This document shows positions 17,797 through 32,610 of a DNA stretch of 64,000 nucleotides, piece by piece. Under the pieces are notes generated by a model that was not told the origin of the DNA, did no database searches, and was given only the letters and a program-made list of their open reading frames with translations. A program made the position numbers and the translations under genes. Positions within the stretch are counted from its first letter, which is position 1, and each line of letters begins with the position of its first letter. This stretch comes from Klebsiella planticola ATCC 33531 (GTDB taxonomy: Bacteria; Pseudomonadota; Gammaproteobacteria; Enterobacterales; Enterobacteriaceae), in NCBI RefSeq assembly GCF_000735435.1, contig NZ_JMPP01000066.1:48768-112767 (forward strand). The letters are read 5' to 3'.

Positions 17797-17810
17797 CTAA
17801 ACCGGTTTAG
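17797..17810. promoter_or_regulatory. ScrR operator, perfect palindrome before scrY
   Basis: CTAAACCGGTTTAG is a perfect 14-bp palindrome with the central CCGG typical of ScrR operators, 45 bp upstream of the scrY start and overlapping the expected promoter. Confidence 0.85.
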
Positions 17811-17825
17811 CAAAAAACACAATAA

Positions 17826-19373
<1,548 letters not shown>

Positions 19374-19509
19374 CGGTTAACGCCTGATGCCAGAAAAACC
19401 GGGGCGGCGGCATGCCGGCCCTCGTCCCGGACACAATAACGACGCAGAGACTGCGCCCCCGTAAACCCGGGACCACAACACGAAAATTATTACGCATTCA
19501 GAGGGTACT

Positions 19510-20880
19510 ATGGATTTTGAACAGATTTCCCGCTCGCTGCTTCCGCTTCTGGGAGGCAAGGAAAATATCGCCAGCGCCGCGCACTGCGCCACGCGCCTGC
19601 GTCTGGTGCTGGTCGATGATGCGCTCGCCGACCAGCAGGCTATCGGCAAAATTGAAGGCGTAAAAGGATGTTTTCGCAACGCCGGACAGATGCAGATTAT
19701 TTTTGGCACCGGGGTGGTGAACAAAGTGTACGCCGCTTTTATTCAGGCCGCTGGCGTCGGCGAATCCAGCAAGTCGGAAGCCGCCAATATCGCGGCGAAA
19801 AAGCTTAATCCGTTCCAACGTATTGCCCGCCTGCTGTCGAATATCTTCGTACCGATTATTCCGGCTATCGTTGCCTCCGGTCTGCTGATGGGCCTGCTCG
19901 GCATGGTAAAAACCTACGGCTGGGTCGACCCGAGCAACGCTATCTACATTATCCTGGATATGTGCAGCTCCGCGGCGTTTATTATTCTGCCGATCCTGAT
20001 TGGCTTTACCGCCGCCCGCGAATTTGGCGGCAACCCTTACCTCGGTGCGACGCTCGGCGGCATTCTGACCCACCCGGCGCTCACCAACGCCTGGGGCGTG
20101 GCCGCCGGTTTCCATACCATGAACTTCTTCGGCCTTGAGATTGCGATGATCGGCTATCAGGGTACGGTGTTCCCGGTGCTGCTGGCGGTGTGGTTTATGA
20201 GCATTGTTGAGAAGCAGCTGCGCCGCGTGATCCCCGACGCGCTGGACCTGATCCTGACCCCGTTCCTGACGGTGATTATTTCCGGTTTTATCGCCCTGCT
20301 GATTATCGGTCCGGCGGGCCGCGCGCTGGGCGACGGCATTTCATTCGTGCTCAGCACGCTGATTACCCACGCCGGCTGGCTGGCCGGACTGCTGTTTGGT
20401 GGTCTCTATTCGGTTATCGTGATTACCGGTATTCACCACAGCTTCCACGCTATCGAAGCCGGACTGCTGGGTAACCCGTCCATCGGCGTCAACTTCCTGC
20501 TGCCGATTTGGGCGATGGCCAACGTCGCTCAGGGCGGAGCCTGTCTGGCGGTGTGGTTTAAAACCAAAGATGCCAAAATCAAAGCCATTACCCTGCCATC
20601 GGCGTTTTCCGCCATGCTGGGCATCACCGAAGCGGCGATTTTTGGTATCAACTTACGCTTTGTGAAACCGTTTATTGCAGCGCTGATCGGCGGCGCGGCG
20701 GGCGGCGCGTGGGTGGTCTCCATGCATGTCTACATGACTGCGGTCGGCCTGACGGCCATTCCCGGGATGGCAATCGTGCAGGCCAGTTCACTGCTGAACT
20801 ACATTATCGGGATGGTCATCGCCTTCGGCGTTGCCTTTGTCGTCTCCCTACTGCTGAAATACAAAACGGACGCGGAATAA
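19510..20880 (+). CDS. scrA: Sucrose PTS enzyme IIBC ScrA
   Basis: The 456-residue membrane permease takes up sucrose as sucrose 6-phosphate. The N-terminal IIB domain has the phosphorylatable Cys26 in AAHCATRLRL, and the IIC domain spans about 110-450 with multiple membrane segments. There is no IIA domain, so phosphate must come from the glucose IIA protein (Crr), as known for this family. The stop codon overlaps the scrB start (TAATG), coupling their translation. GAGGG precedes the ATG. Confidence 0.94.
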   Translation: MDFEQISRSLLPLLGGKENIASAAHCATRLRLVLVDDALADQQAIGKIEGVKGCFRNAGQMQIIFGTGVVNKVYAAFIQAAGVGESSKSEAANIAAKKLNPFQRIARLLSNIFVPIIPAIVASGLLMGLLGMVKTYGWVDPSNAIYIILDMCSSAAFIILPILIGFTAAREFGGNPYLGATLGGILTHPALTNAWGVAAGFHTMNFFGLEIAMIGYQGTVFPVLLAVWFMSIVEKQLRRVIPDALDLILTPFLTVIISGFIALLIIGPAGRALGDGISFVLSTLITHAGWLAGLLFGGLYSVIVITGIHHSFHAIEAGLLGNPSIGVNFLLPIWAMANVAQGGACLAVWFKTKDAKIKAITLPSAFSAMLGITEAAIFGINLRFVKPFIAALIGGAAGGAWVVSMHVYMTAVGLTAIPGMAIVQASSLLNYIIGMVIAFGVAFVVSLLLKYKTDAE

Positions 20881-22280
20881 TGTCACTTCCATCACGCCTG
20901 CCTGCGATTTTGCAGGCCGTAATGCAGGGCCAGCCGCGTGCGCTGGCCGATAGCCACTATCCCCGCTGGCACCATGCGCCGGTCACCGGGCTGATGAACG
21001 ACCCCAACGGCTTTATCGAATTTGCCGGGCGCTACCACCTGTTCTATCAGTGGAATCCGCTCGCCTGCGATCATACCTTCAAGTGCTGGGCGCACTGGAG
21101 CTCGGCCGATCTGCTGCACTGGCGGCATGAACCGATTGCGCTGATGCCGGACGAAGAGTATGACCGCAACGGCTGCTACTCCGGCAGCGCGGTGGATAAC
21201 AACGGGACGCTGACTCTGTGCTACACCGGCAACGTCAAGTTTGCAGACGGCAGCCGGACCGCCTGGCAGTGCCTGGCGACGGAAAATGCCGACGGCACCT
21301 TCAGCAAAACCGGCCCGGTCCTGCCGCTGCCGGAGGGCTATACCGGCCACGTGCGCGACCCGAAAGTGTGGCGGCATGAAGACCGCTGGTACATGGTTTT
21401 AGGCGCACAGGATCGGCAAAAATGCGGCAAGGTGCTGCTGTTCAGCTCTGCGGACCTCTCTCAATGGACCAACGAAGGCGAAATCGCCGGCGCCGGTATC
21501 AACGGATTGCACGATGCCGGTTACATGTGGGAGTGTCCGGACCTGTTCCCGCTTGGCGACCAGCATATTCTGATTTGCTGCCCGCAGGGGATTACCCGCG
21601 AGAAAGAGCGCTACCTCAACACTTATCCGGCGGTGTGGATGGCCGGCGGCTTCGACTACGCCAGCGCCGCCTTCACGCACGGCGAGTTGCACGAGCTGGA
21701 TGCCGGGTTTGAGTTCTACGCCCCGCAAACCATGCAGACAACCGACGGCCGCCGGCTGCTGGTTGGCTGGATGGGCGTCCCGGACGGCGAGGAGATGCGC
21801 CAGCCGACGCGGGCCAACGGCTGGATCCACCAGATGACCTGCCTGCGCGAACTGGAGTGGGTGGACGGCAAACTCTATCAGCGCCCGCTGCGCGAACTGA
21901 GCGCCCTGCGCGGCGAAGTCCGCGGCTGGCAGGGCAACGTTCTGCCGCTGGCGCCGCTGGAGATAGCCCTCGATACCGCCGGTGACGACGCGTTTAGCCT
22001 CGATTTCGGCGGCGCGTTGACCCTCGAGCGCGATACCCGCGGCCTTCGTCTGGCGCGGCGCAGCCTCGCCAGCGACGACATGCTCTATCGCTACTGGCGC
22101 GGCGAGGTTCGCTCGCTGCGGATCTTCGTCGACCGGTCGAGCGTGGAGATTTTCATTAACGACGGCGAAGGGGTAATGAGCAGCCGCTTCTTCCCGGACT
22201 ATCCGGCACAGCTGATTTTCAGCGGCGCGACGCCGGTAACATTCTGCTACTGGTCGCTGGAGCCATGCATGGTAGAATAA
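20880..22280 (+). CDS. scrB: Sucrose-6-phosphate hydrolase (invertase) ScrB
   Basis: The 466-residue GH32 enzyme cleaves sucrose 6-phosphate to glucose 6-phosphate and fructose. Visible catalytic motifs are GLMNDPNGF (nucleophile Asp) near 38-46, HVRDPKVW near 157-164 (transition-state Asp) and the acid/base Glu in MWECPDLF near 215-222, followed by a C-terminal beta-sandwich. I take the ATG that overlaps the scrA stop; the frame is open upstream into scrA, but that extension encodes nothing sensible. The length matches known ScrB proteins. Confidence 0.95.
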   Translation: MSLPSRLPAILQAVMQGQPRALADSHYPRWHHAPVTGLMNDPNGFIEFAGRYHLFYQWNPLACDHTFKCWAHWSSADLLHWRHEPIALMPDEEYDRNGCYSGSAVDNNGTLTLCYTGNVKFADGSRTAWQCLATENADGTFSKTGPVLPLPEGYTGHVRDPKVWRHEDRWYMVLGAQDRQKCGKVLLFSSADLSQWTNEGEIAGAGINGLHDAGYMWECPDLFPLGDQHILICCPQGITREKERYLNTYPAVWMAGGFDYASAAFTHGELHELDAGFEFYAPQTMQTTDGRRLLVGWMGVPDGEEMRQPTRANGWIHQMTCLRELEWVDGKLYQRPLRELSALRGEVRGWQGNVLPLAPLEIALDTAGDDAFSLDFGGALTLERDTRGLRLARRSLASDDMLYRYWRGEVRSLRIFVDRSSVEIFINDGEGVMSSRFFPDYPAQLIFSGATPVTFCYWSLEPCMVE

Positions 22281-22310
22281 GCGTTTTAAATTCAGGCGCA
22301 TGTTGTCGTG

Positions 22311-23315
22311 ATGAAAACCAAACGCGTTACCATTAAAGATATCGCCGAGCTGGCGGGTGTCTCGAAAGCCACCGCCAGCCTGGTGCTGAACGGTCGTGGC
22401 AAAGAGCTACGCGTGGCGCAGGATACCCGCGAGCGCGTGCTGGCGATTGCGCGCGAACAACATTATCAGCCCAGTATTCACGCCCGCTCGCTGCGCGATA
22501 ACCGCAGCCACACCATCGGTCTGGTGGTGCCTGAAATCACCAACTACGGATTTGCCGTCTTCTCTCATGAGCTGGAAATGCTCTGCCGCGAGGCGGGCGT
22601 TCAACTGCTGATCTCCTGTACCGACGAAAACCCCGGCCAGGAAACCATGGTGGTCAATAATATGATTGCCCGCCAGGTTGACGGGCTGATCGTCGCCTCC
22701 TGTATGCACAACGACGCCGATTACCTCAAGCTCAGCGAACAGCTGCCGGTGGTGCTGTTTGACCGCTGTCCCAGCGACAGCACGCTGCCGCTGGTGATGA
22801 CCGACTCCATCAGCCCGACGGCGGATCTGATTTCCCGCATCGCGCCTCAGCATCGCGACGAGTTCTGGTTTCTCGGCGGGCAGCCGCGTCTGTCGCCCTC
22901 CCGCGATCGTCTGGCAGGATTTACTCAGGGGCTGGCAAACGCCGGTGTCGAACTGCGTCCCGAGTGGGTGATTAACGGCAACTATCATCCGAGCTCCGGC
23001 TACGAGATGTTCGCCGCCCTCTGCGCGCGTCTCGGGCGGCCGCCAAAGGCGCTGTTCACCGCCGCCTGCGGTCTGCTGGAAGGGGTGCTGCGCTATATGA
23101 GTCAGCACCATTTACTGGATTGCGATATTCATCTGGCGAGCTTTGACGATCACTATCTCTACGATTCGCTGTCGCTGCGTATCGACACCGTCCAGCAGGA
23201 TAACCGTCAGCTGGCCTGGCACTGCTACGATCTGATAAGCCAGCTGATCGACGGCAACACGCCTGAGCCGCTACGGCGCTACCTGCCCGCGACGCTGCAG
23301 ATTCGGCATCGTTGA
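22311..23315 (+). CDS. scrR: LacI-family sucrose operon repressor ScrR
   Basis: The 334-residue repressor has an N-terminal helix-turn-helix ([20 protein letters not shown], residues 6-25) and a periplasmic-binding-protein-like effector domain. Fructose or fructose 1-phosphate is the known inducer in this family. It lies 30 bp after scrB on the same strand, as in Klebsiella. The preceding GTG in frame is an alternative start; the ATG at 22311 fits the family N-terminus. It should act on the three palindromes at 16723, 17740 and 17797. Confidence 0.94.
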   Translation: MKTKRVTIKDIAELAGVSKATASLVLNGRGKELRVAQDTRERVLAIAREQHYQPSIHARSLRDNRSHTIGLVVPEITNYGFAVFSHELEMLCREAGVQLLISCTDENPGQETMVVNNMIARQVDGLIVASCMHNDADYLKLSEQLPVVLFDRCPSDSTLPLVMTDSISPTADLISRIAPQHRDEFWFLGGQPRLSPSRDRLAGFTQGLANAGVELRPEWVINGNYHPSSGYEMFAALCARLGRPPKALFTAACGLLEGVLRYMSQHHLLDCDIHLASFDDHYLYDSLSLRIDTVQQDNRQLAWHCYDLISQLIDGNTPEPLRRYLPATLQIRHR

Positions 23316-23342
23316 AATGACGCGGCATCGGATGTGTCGAAG

Positions 23343-23551
23343 CGACGACTTTCGTCGTCTGAGACTGATGACCAACCCGTTTTAGACACCGTGCTCGCAT
23401 TTTTGCCGGGTGGCGGCTAGCGCCTTACCCGGCCTACAAAACCCCTAATATCCGCAGGCTATGCGTTTTCCGTAGGCCCACGCAAGCCACGCGCCGCCGG
23501 GCGATTCCGGAAAAGCGCATGTTGTCAGCCATCGGCGACGACTTTCGTCGT
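23343..23551. repeat. REP element flanked by two copies of one hairpin
   Basis: A REP-type palindrome (GCCGGGTGGCGGCTAGCG / CGCCTTACCCGGCCTAC, about 23405-23443) sits between two copies of the 17-base hairpin GCGACGACTTTCGTCGT at 23343-23359 and 23535-23551. The whole lies in the 276-bp convergent spacer between scrR and the bglG-type gene. The hairpins could end transcription from both sides although they lack T runs. Confidence 0.65.
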
Positions 23552-23591
23552 AAGGACAAAAAAGGTAATGCGCCCTATTCATCGAACACAC

Positions 23592-27729
<4,138 letters not shown>

Positions 27730-27750
27730 AGTGTTCTCTGGTGTTGGGGC

Positions 27751-27810
27751 AAAAAAAAAGACCAAAACAGAGACGCTCCCCTTGGCGGGAGAGCATTTCT
27801 ATTTTGGTCT
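27751..27810 (-). terminator. Leader intrinsic terminator of the beta-glucoside operon
   Basis: On the minus strand AGACCAAAA (27802-27810) pairs with TTTTGGTCT (27759-27767), with an inner GCTCTCCCG / GGGGAGC stem, followed by nine T residues (27751-27759). It lies between the RAT and the EII start and should stop transcripts unless the antiterminator is bound. Confidence 0.88.
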
Positions 27811-27834
27811 TGCCTGCTTTCGCAGTAGCACGCC
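27806..27834 (-). promoter_or_regulatory. RAT antiterminator site for BglG-type protein
   Basis: The minus strand of this 29-base element reads GGCGTGCTACTGC then GAAA then GCAGGCAAGACC, close to the known BglG/SacY/LicT target in length, stem and internal bulges. Its last five bases overlap the 5' arm of the terminator stem, so RAT folding and terminator folding are mutually exclusive. Confidence 0.88.
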
Positions 27835-27940
27835 ATCATAAAAATGGGTTATTTCGGCGGATTATCTAAGCGTCCCTGCTCAATGACAACGGCGAGCGGG
27901 CAAAAGTGTGAGCTGGATTAAGTAAATTCTTAAGTGAAGA

Positions 27941-28870
27941 TCACCCAAGGGCCTGCTGACGCAGCCAGCTCTGTAAGAGCTTGCCGTTGGGGGTCATCTC
28001 GCTATCCTGACGCACGCAGAGGTAGTAATCCCGGCCATCATCTATTGCCGCAGCGAAGATTTTCACCAGCTCGCCGCTCTTCAGATAGGGAGCGATCAGC
28101 GGCTCGCGCATCAGCGCACAGCCCAGCCCGGCCTGTACCCCCGCCAGGGTCAGCAGGCCATCTTCAAACAGCGGCCCCGTCGAGCGCGGCGGGCGTTTAA
28201 CCCCCTGCTGCACAAACCACTGGTTCCATGTCGTGCGCTCCTCGTCGTGCAGCAGCGGCATCTGCAACAGCTGCTCCGGGGTATCAATATGCCCATGCAG
28301 GCGCAAAAAAGCCTGGCTGCATACCGGCACCATTTTGCCGGAAATCAGCTTTTCGCTTTGATAGCCCACCCAGTGACCGTTGCCAAAGCGGATCGACATA
28401 TCGGAAGCATCGCTAAGGTAGTTGCGGTGGTTGGCGTAAACCACGTTGATTTCGGTATGCGGATTGGCGTGCATGAACGACGGCAGACGGGGAATAAACC
28501 AGCCCATACCAAACAGCGGGATCAGGCTGATCGTCACCTGCTGGGTTTGCACCTGATCGACCAGATGTTCGGTGGCCTGGCGCAGCACGTTAAACGCCGC
28601 GCGGATCGAGCGATAATACTCCCGCCCCTGCTGGCTGAGGGTCAGCCGCCGCCCCTGGCGTTCGGTAAGCGGGATCTGCAAATAGCCTTCCAGCACCTTC
28701 AGCTGGTGGCTGACCGCCGAGGGCGAAATCGCCAGCTCCTGCGCCGCCAGGGTCACGCTGCCGAGGCGTGCGATCGCCTCGAAGGCGCGCACCGCCCGCA
28801 GCGGCGGATCGTTGGCTAACGTACTCTCCGACCAGCTAACCGGCCCCTCTGACTGTTCTGTTTTTTTCAT
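27941..28870 (-). CDS. LysR-family regulator, GcvA-like, divergent from the ATC-type operon
   Basis: The 309-residue LysR-type regulator has its winged helix near residues 22-80 (RAVRAFEAIARLGSVTLAAQ, then AISPSAVSHQLKVLE) and a C-terminal effector domain. The N-terminus is about 20 residues longer than usual; an internal start is possible, but no good ribosome site marks it. It is divergent from the ABC transporter/ATC-hydrolase operon across a 171-bp AT-rich spacer, the standard arrangement for a LysR controlling its neighbour. It is not obviously related to the beta-glucoside operon, which has its own antiterminator. Confidence 0.85.
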   Translation of the reverse strand: MKKTEQSEGPVSWSESTLANDPPLRAVRAFEAIARLGSVTLAAQELAISPSAVSHQLKVLEGYLQIPLTERQGRRLTLSQQGREYYRSIRAAFNVLRQATEHLVDQVQTQQVTISLIPLFGMGWFIPRLPSFMHANPHTEINVVYANHRNYLSDASDMSIRFGNGHWVGYQSEKLISGKMVPVCSQAFLRLHGHIDTPEQLLQMPLLHDEERTTWNQWFVQQGVKRPPRSTGPLFEDGLLTLAGVQAGLGCALMREPLIAPYLKSGELVKIFAAAIDDGRDYYLCVRQDSEMTPNGKLLQSWLRQQALG

Positions 28871-29041
28871 ATGTTGATTTTCTTAGCGTATTTCACGACT
28901 CGATGCTTTATTTAATTATATTAAAAATCATAAAGATAGTTAAAAACGCATTTATCATAAGAAAGAATATATGCGTATTTTACAATTTAATTCATTTGTT
29001 GGATGGTAGCTATTATTTGAGCATCTTGTCGGAAGAACCAG

Positions 29042-29992
29042 TTGGACACACTCATACAACAAATAATCAACGGGGTCATGCTCGGCAGCATCTACGCCCT
29101 GATCGCGCTCGGCTACACCATGGTGTATGGCATTCTGCGCATTATTAACTTTGCCCACGGCGATATTCTGATGGTCGGCGCGTTAACCACCCTCTCCGGG
29201 ATGAACGCGCTGAATGCCCATTTCCCCAATCTGCCGCCGCTGGCGCAGCTGGGGCTGGCGCTGCTGCTGGCCATGGCGGTGTGCGCCCTGCTGGCGATGG
29301 CGATCGAGCGCTTTGCCTACCGCCGCCTGCGCAACGCCCCGCGCCTGGCGCCGCTGATCTCCGGGATCGGCGTCTCGGTACTGCTGCAAACCGTGGCGAT
29401 GATCGTCTGGTCGCGTAATCCGCTGATGTTCCCGCAGATCCTGCCCATGGATCCGATCGCCGTGACCCACGGCAGCGCAGCGCATCCTCCGGCTCTCGTT
29501 ACCGTCACCGGTATCGTCACCGTCGCGCTGGCCCTCGCGGTGATGCTCGGCCTGTGGCTGCTGGTGGAGTACACCCGCTTAGGTCGCGGTATGCGCGCGG
29601 TAGCGGAAAATCCACGCATTGCCACGCTGATGGGGGTTAACCCCAACGCGATTATCATCCTGACTTTCGCCATCGGCGGCGTATTCGCCGCGCTGGCTGG
29701 CGTGATGATGGCCAGCAACTACGGCAGCGCCGGCTTCTCTATGGGCTTTCTGCCCGGCATTAAGGCTTTTACCGCCGCGGTGCTCGGCGGCATCGGTAAT
29801 ATTCGCGGCGCGATGGTCGGCGGCCTGCTACTGGGCCTGATCGAATCCCTGGGGGCCGGCTATCTCGGCGACCTGACCCACGGCGTCTTTGGCAGCAACT
29901 ACCAGGATATCTTCGCCTTTATGGTACTGATTCTGGTGCTGGTCTTCCGCCCGGCTGGTTTGCTCGGCGAACGCGTCGCGCACCGGGCCTAG
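29042..29992 (+). CDS. Branched-chain-type ABC transporter permease (LivH-like)
   Basis: The 316-residue inner-membrane permease is of the LivH family: LGSIYALIALGYTMVYGILR (about 13-32), INFAHGDILMVGA near 34-46, then the EAA-like GIGNIRGAMVGGLLLGLIES near 250-269. Translation appears to start at TTG 29042, preceded by GGAAG; the first ATG at 29078 would remove the conserved amphipathic lead-in. It is the first gene of an operon running to the carbamoylase gene. The Liv family also carries amides, urea and modified amino acids, so leucine need not be the substrate. Confidence 0.88.
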   Translation: MDTLIQQIINGVMLGSIYALIALGYTMVYGILRIINFAHGDILMVGALTTLSGMNALNAHFPNLPPLAQLGLALLLAMAVCALLAMAIERFAYRRLRNAPRLAPLISGIGVSVLLQTVAMIVWSRNPLMFPQILPMDPIAVTHGSAAHPPALVTVTGIVTVALALAVMLGLWLLVEYTRLGRGMRAVAENPRIATLMGVNPNAIIILTFAIGGVFAALAGVMMASNYGSAGFSMGFLPGIKAFTAAVLGGIGNIRGAMVGGLLLGLIESLGAGYLGDLTHGVFGSNYQDIFAFMVLILVLVFRPAGLLGERVAHRA

Positions 29993-29999
29993 GAGAAAC

Positions 30000-31109
30000 A
30001 TGATGACAACAGCACAACTCGATACGCCCGTCGTCTCCCGCCGCTTCTGGTCCGGGATGACGCTGTTCGTCTGCGCACTGCTGGTAGCGCCGATGGTCGC
30101 CAGCCAGCTCGGCGGCAACTACTGGGTGCGGGTCATCGACTTCGCCCTGCTCTACATCATGCTGGCGCTGGGGCTGAATATCGTGGTCGGCTACACCGGT
30201 CTGCTGGATATGGGCTTTATCGCTTTTTACGCCGTCGGCGCGTATCTGGCGGCGCTTTTGGCCTCACCGCATCTGCTGGAGGTATTCCCGATTTTAAATA
30301 GCTGGTTCCCGGACGGCCTGCACACTTCATGGCTGGTGATTATTCCGCTCGCTGCGCTGGTGGCGGCGGGCTGCGGTATCGTACTGGGCGCGCCAACGCT
30401 GAAGCTGCGCGGCGACTATCTGGCGATTGTCACTCTCGGGTTCGGCGAAATTATCCGCATCCTGATGCGTAACCTCGACCGTCCGGTCAACATCACCAAC
30501 GGCGCAAAAGGCATTTCCGGGGTCGATTCGCTGAATCTGTTCGGGCTGAAATTTAGCGGCGTCTATCACTGGTTTGGTTTTAAAGTCCCGGCGCTGTGGC
30601 TGTGGTACTACCTGCTGATGCTGGTGATTGTGGCGATTATTTTCGTCTGCCTGCGGCTACAGCATTCACGCATTGGCCGGGCCTGGCACGCCATCCGCGA
30701 GGACGAAGACGTCGCCCGCGCAATGGGCATCAACCTGCGTAACTACAAACTGCTGGCTTTCGCTATCGGCGCTTCATTCGGCGGCGTGGCGGGGGCGCTG
30801 TTCGGCGCATTTCAGGGCTTCGTTTCGCCGGAATCCTTCACGCTACAGGAGTCAATTGCGGTACTGGCGATGGTGGTGCTCGGCGGCATGGGCCATATCC
30901 CCGGGGTGATCCTCGGCGCGGTGCTGCTGACCGCGCTGCCGGAGCTGCTGCGCAGCCAGGCGGCGCCGCTGCAGCAGGCGCTGTTTGGCGAAGTGCTGAT
31001 TGACCCGGAAGTGCTGCGCCAGCTGTTCTACGGCCTGGCGCTGGTGCTGGTTATGCTGCTGCGCCCTCAGGGTATCTGGCCCGCACGTCATCAGGGAGTC
31101 AAAGCATGA
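30000..31109 (+). CDS. Branched-chain-type ABC transporter permease (LivM-like)
   Basis: The 369-residue second permease subunit is of the LivM family, with NIVVGYTGLLDMGFIAFYAV near 60-79, LGAPTLKLRGDYLAIVTLGF near 129-148 and NLRNYKLLAFAIGASFGGVA near 245-264. AGGAG stands just before the start, seven bases after the LivH-like stop; a second ATG follows immediately. The 3' end overlaps the LivG-like gene by four bases. Together with the LivH-like subunit it forms the membrane channel. Confidence 0.88.
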   Translation: MMTTAQLDTPVVSRRFWSGMTLFVCALLVAPMVASQLGGNYWVRVIDFALLYIMLALGLNIVVGYTGLLDMGFIAFYAVGAYLAALLASPHLLEVFPILNSWFPDGLHTSWLVIIPLAALVAAGCGIVLGAPTLKLRGDYLAIVTLGFGEIIRILMRNLDRPVNITNGAKGISGVDSLNLFGLKFSGVYHWFGFKVPALWLWYYLLMLVIVAIIFVCLRLQHSRIGRAWHAIREDEDVARAMGINLRNYKLLAFAIGASFGGVAGALFGAFQGFVSPESFTLQESIAVLAMVVLGGMGHIPGVILGAVLLTALPELLRSQAAPLQQALFGEVLIDPEVLRQLFYGLALVLVMLLRPQGIWPARHQGVKA

Positions 31110-31873
31110 GCCTGTTAAGCGTACGCCACATGTCAAAGCGCTTTGGCGGCCTGACGGCGGTCGATAACGTCTCGCTGACCATTAACGAAGGTGAAATCTA
31201 CGGCCTGATCGGCCCCAACGGCGCGGGGAAAACCACCTGCTTTAACCTGATTACCGGGCTTTACCCGGCGGACAGCGGCGAGTTCGCTATCGCCGGCCAG
31301 CCCTATTTCCCGAAAAATATCGAGAAGGTCACCGCCGCCGGCATCGCCCGTACCTTCCAGAACGTGCGGCTGTTTAACGACATGTCGGTGCTGGAAAACG
31401 TGATGGTCGGCCGCCACGTACGCACCCGCAACGGTCTGTGGGCCGCGCTTACCCGGCATAAACGCGCCCGCGCCGAAGAGGCGCAGACCCGCGAGCTGGC
31501 GTGGCACTGGCTGGACTATACCGGCATTGCGCAGTTCGCCCACTACCGCGCCTGCGACCTCGCTTACGGCCACCAGCGGCGACTGGAGATTGCCCGCGCG
31601 CTGGCTACCGATCCGCGCCTGCTGGCGCTGGATGAACCGGCGGCCGGGATGAACGCCGCCGAGAAGATGGCCCTTGGCGAACTGCTGCTGCGCATTCGCG
31701 ATGATGGCAAGACGCTGCTGATGATTGAGCACGACGTCAAGCTGGTGATGGGGATTTGCGATCGCCTGATGGTGCTGGATTACGGCAAAACATTAACCAG
31801 CGGCACGCCGGAAACCGTACGCCGCGATCCGGCGGTGATCGCCGCCTGGCTGGGAGGAAACACCCATGTCTGA
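31106..31873 (+). CDS. Branched-chain-type ABC transporter ATPase (LivG-like)
   Basis: The 255-residue ATP-binding subunit has Walker A GPNGAGKTT near 36-44, Walker B LLALDEPAAGMN near 168-179 and His switch IEHDV near 203-207. The signature is LAYGHQRRLEIARAL near 150-164, where the family more often has LSYGQQRRLE. The C-terminal LivG-type extension is present. It overlaps LivM-like by 4 bp and LivF-like by 8 bp, so it is coupled to both. Confidence 0.9.
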   Translation: MSLLSVRHMSKRFGGLTAVDNVSLTINEGEIYGLIGPNGAGKTTCFNLITGLYPADSGEFAIAGQPYFPKNIEKVTAAGIARTFQNVRLFNDMSVLENVMVGRHVRTRNGLWAALTRHKRARAEEAQTRELAWHWLDYTGIAQFAHYRACDLAYGHQRRLEIARALATDPRLLALDEPAAGMNAAEKMALGELLLRIRDDGKTLLMIEHDVKLVMGICDRLMVLDYGKTLTSGTPETVRRDPAVIAAWLGGNTHV

Positions 31874-32585
31874 TCTGTTAACCGTGACCGGCCTCAGCGT
31901 GCACTACGGCGGCATCCAGGCGGTACGCGACGTCTCATTCAGCGTGCAAGCGGGTGAGCAGGCGACTTTGATCGGCGCCAACGGCGCAGGCAAAAGCTCC
32001 ACCGTCCGCGCCATTACCGGGCTGGAACCCTTTAGCGGCGAGATTCTTTTCAACGGTAAAGCGGTACGTCGACGCAAAGCGGAGTCGCTGCTGCGCGAAG
32101 GGCTGGTGATGGTACCGGAAGGCCGCGGCATCTTTACCCGCATGACGGTACTGGAAAACCTGCAGATGGGCGCCTGGCTGCGTCGCGATAGCGCGGCGGT
32201 CCGGCAGGAGATGGCGGAAATCTTCGCCAACTTCCCGCGCCTGGCGGAACGGCAGCATCAGCTGGCCGGGCTGCTCTCCGGCGGCGAACAGCAGCTGCTG
32301 GCGCTGAACCGCGCCCTCCTCAGCCAGCCGCGCCTGCTGATCCTCGACGAGCCCTCGATGGGCCTGGCGCCGCTAATGGTCGAGAACGTTTTTCGCGTGA
32401 TCGCCACGCTCCGTCAGCGCGGCGTGGCGCTGCTGCTGATTGAGCAGAACGCGCGCCTGGCGCTGGAGGCCACCGACAGCGCGTGGGTGATGGACAGCGG
32501 CAGTATTGTGGAACGTGGCGCCTCGCAGGCGCTGCTGGCCGACGACCGTATCGCACAGATTTATTTGGGCGAAGTGCCCGCTTAA
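31866..32585 (+). CDS. Branched-chain-type ABC transporter ATPase (LivF-like)
   Basis: The 239-residue ATP-binding subunit has Walker A GANGAGKSS near 37-45, signature LSGGEQQLLALNRALL near 137-152 and Walker B RLLILDEPSMGLAP near 156-169. GGAGG lies upstream within the livG-like gene. With the LivG-like subunit it gives the usual heterodimeric motor of the Liv family. It is followed 25 bp later by the binding-protein gene. Confidence 0.9.
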   Translation: MSDLLTVTGLSVHYGGIQAVRDVSFSVQAGEQATLIGANGAGKSSTVRAITGLEPFSGEILFNGKAVRRRKAESLLREGLVMVPEGRGIFTRMTVLENLQMGAWLRRDSAAVRQEMAEIFANFPRLAERQHQLAGLLSGGEQQLLALNRALLSQPRLLILDEPSMGLAPLMVENVFRVIATLRQRGVALLLIEQNARLALEATDSAWVMDSGSIVERGASQALLADDRIAQIYLGEVPA

Positions 32586-32610
32586 CACTAACCAGCATCA
32601 GGGAAAAACA

